Source: RGIG4608 sp964534905
GTDB taxonomy: Bacteria > Bacillota > Clostridia > Oscillospirales > CAG-272
NCBI GenBank assembly: GCA_964534905.1
Contig: CAZHPZ010000038.1
Location: 1-11,316, forward strand
Direction of reading: 5' to 3'
Length of the DNA: 11,316 bases
Shown piece by piece: positions 7,208-11,316 of this stretch (within the stretch, counting starts at the first letter, position 1; the number at the start of each line of letters is the position of its first letter). The position numbers and the translations under genes are program-made. The notes beneath the pieces were generated by a model, which was not told the DNA's origin, searched no databases, and saw nothing but the letters and a program-made list of their open reading frames with translations.

Positions 7208-8104
7208 TTAAACAAATTCGATCTCACATTCGAGCATTATGCCGAATTTGCCGTATACCTCTTCTTTTATATGCTCTACTACGGCTCGCACATCCGAACA
7301 CGTGGCTCCGCCGCAATTTATAACAAACCCCGCGTGCTTTTCGCTTACGCATGCTCCGCCTATACGAAATCCCTTAAGCCCGGCATCCTCGATGAGCTTC
7401 CCCGCAAAATTATTTTCGGGGCGTTTAAAGGTGCTCCCCGCACTCGGAAATTCAAGCGGTTGCTTTTCAAGTCTTAAGGCGTTCATCGTATTCATTCTTT
7501 GCATTATTTCTTCGGGATCTCCTTGCTCCGTCTTAAACGAAGCGCCGATAATTATCAAGTCCTTGTTTTCTTGAAAAATGCTGTGGCGATATGAAAAATC
7601 GCACTCCTCGGCACTAAATACTACTATCTCGTCACGCTCCGCATCCAAGCATTCGCATTTTATCATAACTCCCGATATTTCTCCGCCGTAAGCACCGGCA
7701 TTCATATATATTCCGCCGCCTACGCTTCCCGGAATACCATCTGCAAATTCAAGTCCGGAGAGAGATACCTGCTGAGCCTGCCGTGCAAGAGCACGCATGC
7801 TAACCCCGGCACCTGCGTAAATTTCACTGCCCGAAACGGTTATTTCCGACATTTCGGAAAGGCTTATCACAGCTCCGTCAAAGCCGTCGTCCGAAATGAG
7901 CACATCGGAGCCTCTGCCTATAACGAGATGCTTGATACTGTTTCTTCTGAGAAATTTTACAAGCATACGCAGCTGTTCTCTGCCGCAAGGCTTTACAAGC
8001 ACGCTTACATCTCCGCCTACCTTAAATGAAGTAAGACGTGCACCGCTTACATTTTTCTCGAACGGTATTCTGTTTTTAATCAAAAAATCAAGAAGCTCTC
8101 TCAT
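7208..8104 (-). CDS. murB: UDP-N-acetylenolpyruvoylglucosamine reductase (MurB)
   Basis: This 298-residue protein is MurB, the FAD enzyme that reduces UDP-GlcNAc-enolpyruvate to UDP-MurNAc with NADPH in the cytoplasm, the second committed step of peptidoglycan precursor synthesis. The FAD-binding part shows TSFKVGGD (25-32), VIGRGSDVLISDDGFDG (61-77) and GIPGSVGGGIYMNAGAYGGE (123-142). The substrate part has SYRHS (Arg173), SAGSTFKRP with the proton-donor Ser224, KLIEDAGLKG, SEKHAGFVIN, and the terminal Glu-containing LECEIEF. Size and motifs fit the shorter (type II) MurB of Bacillota. GAGGT at 8111-8115 lies 6 nt before the ATG. It is the first gene of the murB-whiA-dnaE operon and is divergent from coaE. 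Confidence 0.97.
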   Translation of the reverse strand: MRELLDFLIKNRIPFEKNVSGARLTSFKVGGDVSVLVKPCGREQLRMLVKFLRRNSIKHLVIGRGSDVLISDDGFDGAVISLSEMSEITVSGSEIYAGAGVSMRALARQAQQVSLSGLEFADGIPGSVGGGIYMNAGAYGGEISGVMIKCECLDAERDEIVVFSAEECDFSYRHSIFQENKDLIIIGASFKTEQGDPEEIMQRMNTMNALRLEKQPLEFPSAGSTFKRPENNFAGKLIEDAGLKGFRIGGACVSEKHAGFVINCGGATCSDVRAVVEHIKEEVYGKFGIMLECEIEFV

Positions 8105-8134
8105 ACCGCGACCTCGCTTATCCTTATTAGCATA

Positions 8135-8163
8135 ATAATACCATAAATATGCCTTTTTTTCAA
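8135..8163 (-). promoter_or_regulatory. Promoter of the murB-whiA-dnaE operon
   Basis: On the minus strand the -35 TTGAAA (8158-8163) and the -10 TATTAT (8135-8140) are 17 bp apart. The start should be near 8128, giving a leader of about 24 nt before murB. I see no terminator between murB, whiA and dnaE (gaps of 7 and 23 nt), so this promoter probably serves all three. Confidence 0.8.
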
Positions 8164-8176
8164 TCTAATTTATCAA

Positions 8177-8199
8177 AAATATTATTATTTATAATATTT
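8177..8199. promoter_or_regulatory. AT-rich dyad between the divergent murB and coaE promoters
   Basis: The arms AAATATTAT (8177-8185) and ATAATATTT (8191-8199) form a perfect 9-bp inverted repeat around a 5-bp centre. The dyad ends 14 bp before the coaE -35 and 13 bp before the murB -35, so it is almost exactly centred between the two promoters. It could be an operator or an UP-like element. It is also pure A+T in an A+T-rich region, so chance is a real alternative. Confidence 0.35.
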
Positions 8200-8213
8200 A
8201 TATGTAAAACAAC

Positions 8214-8242
8214 TTGCATATTTGATTTTTTTGAGGTATAAT
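8214..8242 (+). promoter_or_regulatory. Promoter of the coaE operon
   Basis: The -35 TTGCAT (8214-8219) and the perfect -10 TATAAT (8237-8242) are separated by 17 bp. The start should be near 8249, about 36 nt before the coaE ATG. This also excludes the upstream TTG at 8222 as a coaE start, because it would not be transcribed. Confidence 0.8.
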
Positions 8243-8284
8243 ATAAAATGTATATTTGTGAAAAATTATAACACGGAGGTTAAA

Positions 8285-8899
8285 ATGAAAATCATCGGAT
8301 TGACCGGACCGAGCGGAGCCGGTAAAACAACGGTATGCAAGCTTTTATCTGAACACAAGATTCCTTGCATCGACACCGATCATATTTATCACACGCTCGT
8401 ATCCTCTCCATCACAATGCACAGATGAAATAAGATCACGCTTCGGTGATTCCGTAATAAACGAGGACGGCAGTCTCAACAGACAAGCTCTCGCTCAGCTT
8501 GTTTTCGTCGGTGACAAGGCACCCGAAAATCTCAAGGTATTAAATACAATAACTCATAAATACGTTTGGAAAGAGGTCAATACACTGTTGACCGAATATA
8601 TGGACGCCGGTTATCAAGCCGCAGTCATAGACGCCCCCGCACTTCTCTCCTCAAACGTATTCGTAGGAAAGTGCGATATCATAATCTCGGTAATTTCCGA
8701 CAAGGAACTGAGACTTGAGCGAATAATCAAGCGTGACGATATCTCTTACGAGCAAGCGCTTGCAAGAGTAAATTCACAGCCCGACGACGAATTCTTCATA
8801 AAAAATTCGGATTTCTACATAAACAACTCCTCTGTAAAGGAGGATATGGAAAATCAGCTTTTATCCATTTTAAATCAGGAGGGCATCTATCTTAAATGA
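8285..8899 (+). CDS. coaE: Dephospho-CoA kinase (CoaE)
   Basis: This 204-residue protein is dephospho-CoA kinase, which phosphorylates the 3'-hydroxyl of the ribose of dephospho-CoA with ATP in the last step of coenzyme A synthesis. The N-terminus has the P-loop GPSGAGKT (residues 8-15). CIDTDHIYH carries the conserved substrate-site Asp. VIDAPALLSS matches the usual DxPLL segment. RLERIIKRD and RVNSQ supply lid and nucleotide-binding residues. The length is typical of the family. The ATG at 8285 is chosen because GGAGGT (8275-8280) precedes it by 4 nt and the P-loop falls at the normal distance. It is the first gene of the plus-strand operon and overlaps the next gene by 4 nt (ATGA). Confidence 0.95.
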   Translation: MKIIGLTGPSGAGKTTVCKLLSEHKIPCIDTDHIYHTLVSSPSQCTDEIRSRFGDSVINEDGSLNRQALAQLVFVGDKAPENLKVLNTITHKYVWKEVNTLLTEYMDAGYQAAVIDAPALLSSNVFVGKCDIIISVISDKELRLERIIKRDDISYEQALARVNSQPDDEFFIKNSDFYINNSSVKEDMENQLLSILNQEGIYLK

Positions 8900-9459
8900 G
8901 GCTTTCGAGAATCTATAACACGAGAGTAGTAATAATACTGCTCATTTTAGCGTTTATAATCGGATTTTTCGGCAATCTCATTCTGAAGGGTATCGAAAAG
9001 CTTATTTATCCGAAGGATTATTACGACACCGTCGTAAAATATTCAGAAAAATACGGTGTCCCAACCGAGCTTATCTTAGCCGTGATCAAGGTTGAAAGCA
9101 ATTTTGACAGTAGCGCAAAAAGCTCTGCCGGTGCGATAGGTCTTATGCAGATAATGCCATCTACATACGAATGGCTCGCAGAGGGACTCGGCGATCCGAC
9201 GTTTTCGTCAATGCTCTACTCTCCCGACACGAACATCAAATACGGGGCGTATTATCTCAAGTACCTCTACTCCAAATTCGGCTCTTGGGAGCGTGCGATA
9301 ATAGCGTACAACTGGGGAGAGGGCAATTTTTCGAGTTTTTTGGAGAATGACGGATACACCGACGGTGATTACTCATCGATTCCAATAAAGGAAACTCGAA
9401 ATTATGTAAAAAAAGTGATTTCGTATTGGGAAAAATACGAGGATCTCTATAATAATTAA
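8896..9459 (+). CDS. Membrane-anchored lytic transglycosylase (SLT domain)
   Basis: This 187-residue protein is a short lytic murein transglycosylase of the Slt70-like family. These enzymes cleave the MurNAc-GlcNAc bond in peptidoglycan and form 1,6-anhydro ends. A positively charged N-terminus (RLSRIYNTR) and a hydrophobic segment (about 11-30) make an uncleaved signal anchor, leaving the catalytic domain (about 42-183) outside the membrane. Motifs in order are AVIKVESNFD with the catalytic Glu67, GAIGLMQIMPSTY (79-91), NIKYGAYYL (113-121), AYNWGEGN (137-144) and ETRNYVKKV (166-174). The ATG overlaps the coaE stop (ATGA), which points to translational coupling. The coaE-SLT pair is a recurring arrangement in Clostridia. 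No LysM or SH3 wall-binding domain is present. The specific cell-cycle role cannot be read from the sequence. Confidence 0.95.
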   Translation: MRLSRIYNTRVVIILLILAFIIGFFGNLILKGIEKLIYPKDYYDTVVKYSEKYGVPTELILAVIKVESNFDSSAKSSAGAIGLMQIMPSTYEWLAEGLGDPTFSSMLYSPDTNIKYGAYYLKYLYSKFGSWERAIIAYNWGEGNFSSFLENDGYTDGDYSSIPIKETRNYVKKVISYWEKYEDLYNN

Positions 9460-9489
9460 TCAGATTAAAATTGAAAGGAAGCATATAAA

Positions 9490-10872
9490 ATGGAAACAAA
9501 AGAACTTAAAGAACAGCTTTTTTACAAAAAAGCATCTGTATACGAAAAGGCAAATGAAAACGCAATAGATGCGGCTTACAGCTTCGCATCGGACTACAAG
9601 AAATTTCTCGATGATGCAAAGACAGAGCGTGAGGCAGTAGATGCGTCCATCGCAATCGCAGAAGCGGCAGGCTTCAAGCCCTATTCTCTCGGTCAGTCAC
9701 TCAAGGCGGGTGACAAGCTCTATTACAACAACCGCGGCAAGAATCTCTTCTTGTTCACGGTAGGTACAGAAAGCCTTGAAAACGGAATAAGAATATCTGC
9801 AGCTCACATAGACTCCCCGAGACTCGACCTCAAGCAGGTACCCCTTTACGAGGATGAGGGAATGAGCTTCCTTAAGACTCACTACTACGGCGGTATCCGC
9901 AAGTATCAATGGCTTGCGCTCCCCCTCGCTCTTCACGGAGTTGTCGTAAAGCAGGACGGAACAAGCGTAAACGTAGTAATCGGCGAGGACGACAACGATC
10001 CCGTTCTTTACATCAACGATCTTCTTCCCCACCTTGCTCACGGTATGGATACAAAGCCTCTCGGTTCGGCTATTGAGGGTGAAAAGCTTAATATTCTCGT
10101 AGGAAGCCGTCCTCTCGGTGACGATGATAACGCAATAAAGCTCAACACTATGAAAATACTTAATGAAAAATACGGTATCGTTGAGGAGGATTTTCTCACC
10201 GCAGAGCTTTGCGTTGTTCCCGCTCACAAGGCTAAGGACGTAGGCCTTGACCGCTCTATGATAGGCGCTTACGGACACGACGACAGAGTTTGTGCATATC
10301 CCGCTCTTAAATCCATAATCGACTCCTCCGACAGCAAGCACACTCTTATGTGCATACTTGCCGACAAGGAAGAAATCGGAAGCGACGGAAACACCGGTAT
10401 GCAGTCTGACTTTATGATGGATCTCATCGACGAGATATCCATCGCTATGGGCGCTAATCCCAGAATCGTAAGAGCAAACTCAAAATGTCTCTCGGCAGAC
10501 GTTTCGGCGGCTTACGACCCCAATTTTGCAGAGGTATTCGAAAAGAAGAACAGTGCTCTTCTCTCTTGCGGAGTTGTTCTCAACAAATACACAGGCGCTC
10601 GCGGAAAGTCAAGCACAAACGACGCTCACGCCGAATTTATCGGTTGGGTAAGACGTGCAATGGCTGAGGACGGAGTAATCTGGCAAACCGCAGAGCTCGG
10701 AAAGGTTGACGTCGGAGGCGGCGGCACGGTTGCCAAGTACATCGCAAAGCACAATATCGACACGGTTGACCTCGGAGTTCCCGTTATCGCAATGCACTCC
10801 CCCTTTGAGGTTATTTCAAAGGTTGACCTTTACGAGGCATATAGAGCGTTCTGCGCATTCTGCAAATTTTAG
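9490..10872 (+). CDS. M18 family zinc aminopeptidase
   Basis: This 460-residue protein is a complete M18 (aspartyl aminopeptidase/aminopeptidase I) family member. These dinuclear zinc enzymes are cytoplasmic oligomers that remove N-terminal residues from peptides. Probable metal and catalytic positions are His106 in SAAHIDSPRLD, Asp264 or Asp265 in GAYGHDDRV, the Glu pair 294-295 in ADKEEIGSDGNTGMQ, Asp337 in SADVSAAYDP, and His436 in AMHSPFE. The mid-chain segment about 115-245 is the insert domain used for oligomerisation in the family. There is no signal peptide. GAAAGGA at 9473-9479 lies 10 nt before the ATG. It is 30 nt downstream of the transglycosylase gene with no terminator between, so it is probably in the same operon. 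Residue preference is unclear; acidic residues are typical of eukaryotic relatives, but bacterial members vary. Confidence 0.94.
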   Translation: METKELKEQLFYKKASVYEKANENAIDAAYSFASDYKKFLDDAKTEREAVDASIAIAEAAGFKPYSLGQSLKAGDKLYYNNRGKNLFLFTVGTESLENGIRISAAHIDSPRLDLKQVPLYEDEGMSFLKTHYYGGIRKYQWLALPLALHGVVVKQDGTSVNVVIGEDDNDPVLYINDLLPHLAHGMDTKPLGSAIEGEKLNILVGSRPLGDDDNAIKLNTMKILNEKYGIVEEDFLTAELCVVPAHKAKDVGLDRSMIGAYGHDDRVCAYPALKSIIDSSDSKHTLMCILADKEEIGSDGNTGMQSDFMMDLIDEISIAMGANPRIVRANSKCLSADVSAAYDPNFAEVFEKKNSALLSCGVVLNKYTGARGKSSTNDAHAEFIGWVRRAMAEDGVIWQTAELGKVDVGGGGTVAKYIAKHNIDTVDLGVPVIAMHSPFEVISKVDLYEAYRAFCAFCKF

Positions 10873-10924
10873 TTGAGCGCCCATCGCCGCAATTAAAATT
10901 TGACGGAAAGGACACTTATTATAA

Positions 10925-11316
10925 ATGCTTACTAAATTGACGTTTGCCGAACAGAGATACATTCAGCTTGAGGGTGAAATGAATGATCCCGATATTGCGG
11001 CAAACCCGACGGAATTTACAAAAAGAATAAAAGAATTTAACTCTCTCGCTCCCGTAATCACAAAATTCAGAGAATACAAAAAGAACGAGCAGGAGCTTAC
11101 GGACGCATTCGAAATGCTTGAGGGCTGTGACTCGGATATGAAAGAAATGATTCAGGAAGAGATCACTCTTTGCAAGGAAAGGAGTTTCTCACTTTACGAG
11201 GAGCTCAAGATTCTGCTTCTTCCCAAGGATCCGAACGATCAGAAAAACGTTATAATAGAGATACGTGCCGGCGCCGGCGGTGAGGAAGCCGCACTCTTTG
11301 CGGGTGTGCTTTACAG
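10925..11316 (+). CDS. prfA: Peptide chain release factor 1, N-terminal part (cut by window edge)
   Basis: The first 130 codons of a release factor 1 gene are visible and remain open at the right edge. RF1 reads UAA and UAG stop codons and triggers peptide release on the ribosome. The N-terminal helical domain (about 1-95) carries YIQLEGEMNDPDI and the charged coiled region. It is followed by LLLPKDPNDQKNVIIEIRAG and AGGEEAALFAG (116-126), at the start of the core domain. The EIRAGxGGEEAALFA form is the RF1 type; RF2 normally has a HAGxGGTEAQDW-like version. The codon-recognition (PxT) and GGQ motifs lie beyond the window. AAGGA at 10908-10912 lies 12 nt before the ATG, which is a little long. 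It starts 52 nt after the aminopeptidase gene, and no terminator is visible in that gap. Confidence 0.94.
   Translation, partial: MLTKLTFAEQRYIQLEGEMNDPDIAANPTEFTKRIKEFNSLAPVITKFREYKKNEQELTDAFEMLEGCDSDMKEMIQEEITLCKERSFSLYEELKILLLPKDPNDQKNVIIEIRAGAGGEEAALFAGVLY

Noticed and set aside
8222..8284. Upstream TTG start extending coaE by 21 residues
   Set aside because: It overlaps the coaE promoter and precedes the predicted transcription start; the ATG at 8285 has GGAGGT and gives the normal CoaE N-terminus.
9697..10341. Minus-strand open frame of 214 codons opposite the M18 aminopeptidase
   Set aside because: The sense strand encodes an intact M18 enzyme with its catalytic motifs; the antisense translation has no domain.
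1..11316. tRNA, rRNA, CRISPR, insertion sequence, prophage or defence system
   Set aside because: No repeats, terminal inverted repeats, transposase, integrase or RNA gene sequences were seen; the window is filled by housekeeping genes.

Overview
The window looks like chromosomal DNA of a low- to mid-GC Gram-positive bacterium, most likely a member of the Clostridia (Bacillota), possibly an uncultured gut lineage. The reasons are a long-form HPF, a WhiA homologue, short-spaced AAAGGA/GGAGG ribosome binding sites, near-consensus SigA promoters with 17-bp spacers, and the murB/whiA/dnaE and coaE/lytic transglycosylase neighbourhoods. The order-level placement is inference. Almost every base is accounted for by ten genes and short intergenic regions. 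No stretch over 300 bases lacks a gene, and there are no tRNA or rRNA genes, insertion sequences, prophage genes or CRISPR arrays.

Layout. Positions 1-100 (minus strand) hold a strong promoter followed within about 60 nt by a strong intrinsic terminator. A competing hairpin overlaps it, so this is either a transcription attenuator for a gene beyond the left edge or a very short RNA. Positions 135-771 (minus) hold hpf with its own terminator and promoter. Positions 782-1558 (minus) hold a histidine-phosphatase gene with its own terminator and promoter. Positions 1609-2748 (plus) hold a lone GT4 glycosyltransferase, divergent from the phosphatase and convergent with dnaE, with a shared hairpin at 2731-2760.

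Positions 2768-8163 (minus) form one operon read murB, whiA, dnaE: cell-wall precursor synthesis, a WhiA-family regulator and a DNA polymerase III alpha subunit. A compact divergent promoter region (8105-8284) with a central AT-rich dyad separates it from a plus-strand operon. That operon reads coaE (last step of coenzyme A synthesis), a membrane-anchored lytic transglycosylase, an M18 aminopeptidase and the start of prfA (release factor 1), which runs off the right edge.

The genes are mostly housekeeping: ribosome hibernation, wall synthesis and remodelling, replication, CoA synthesis, peptide turnover and translation termination. I found no convincing new enzyme system. The observations most worth checking are the leader at the left edge, the dyad centred between the divergent murB and coaE promoters, and the compact murB-whiA-dnaE arrangement without the rapZ and yvcK genes that often accompany whiA.
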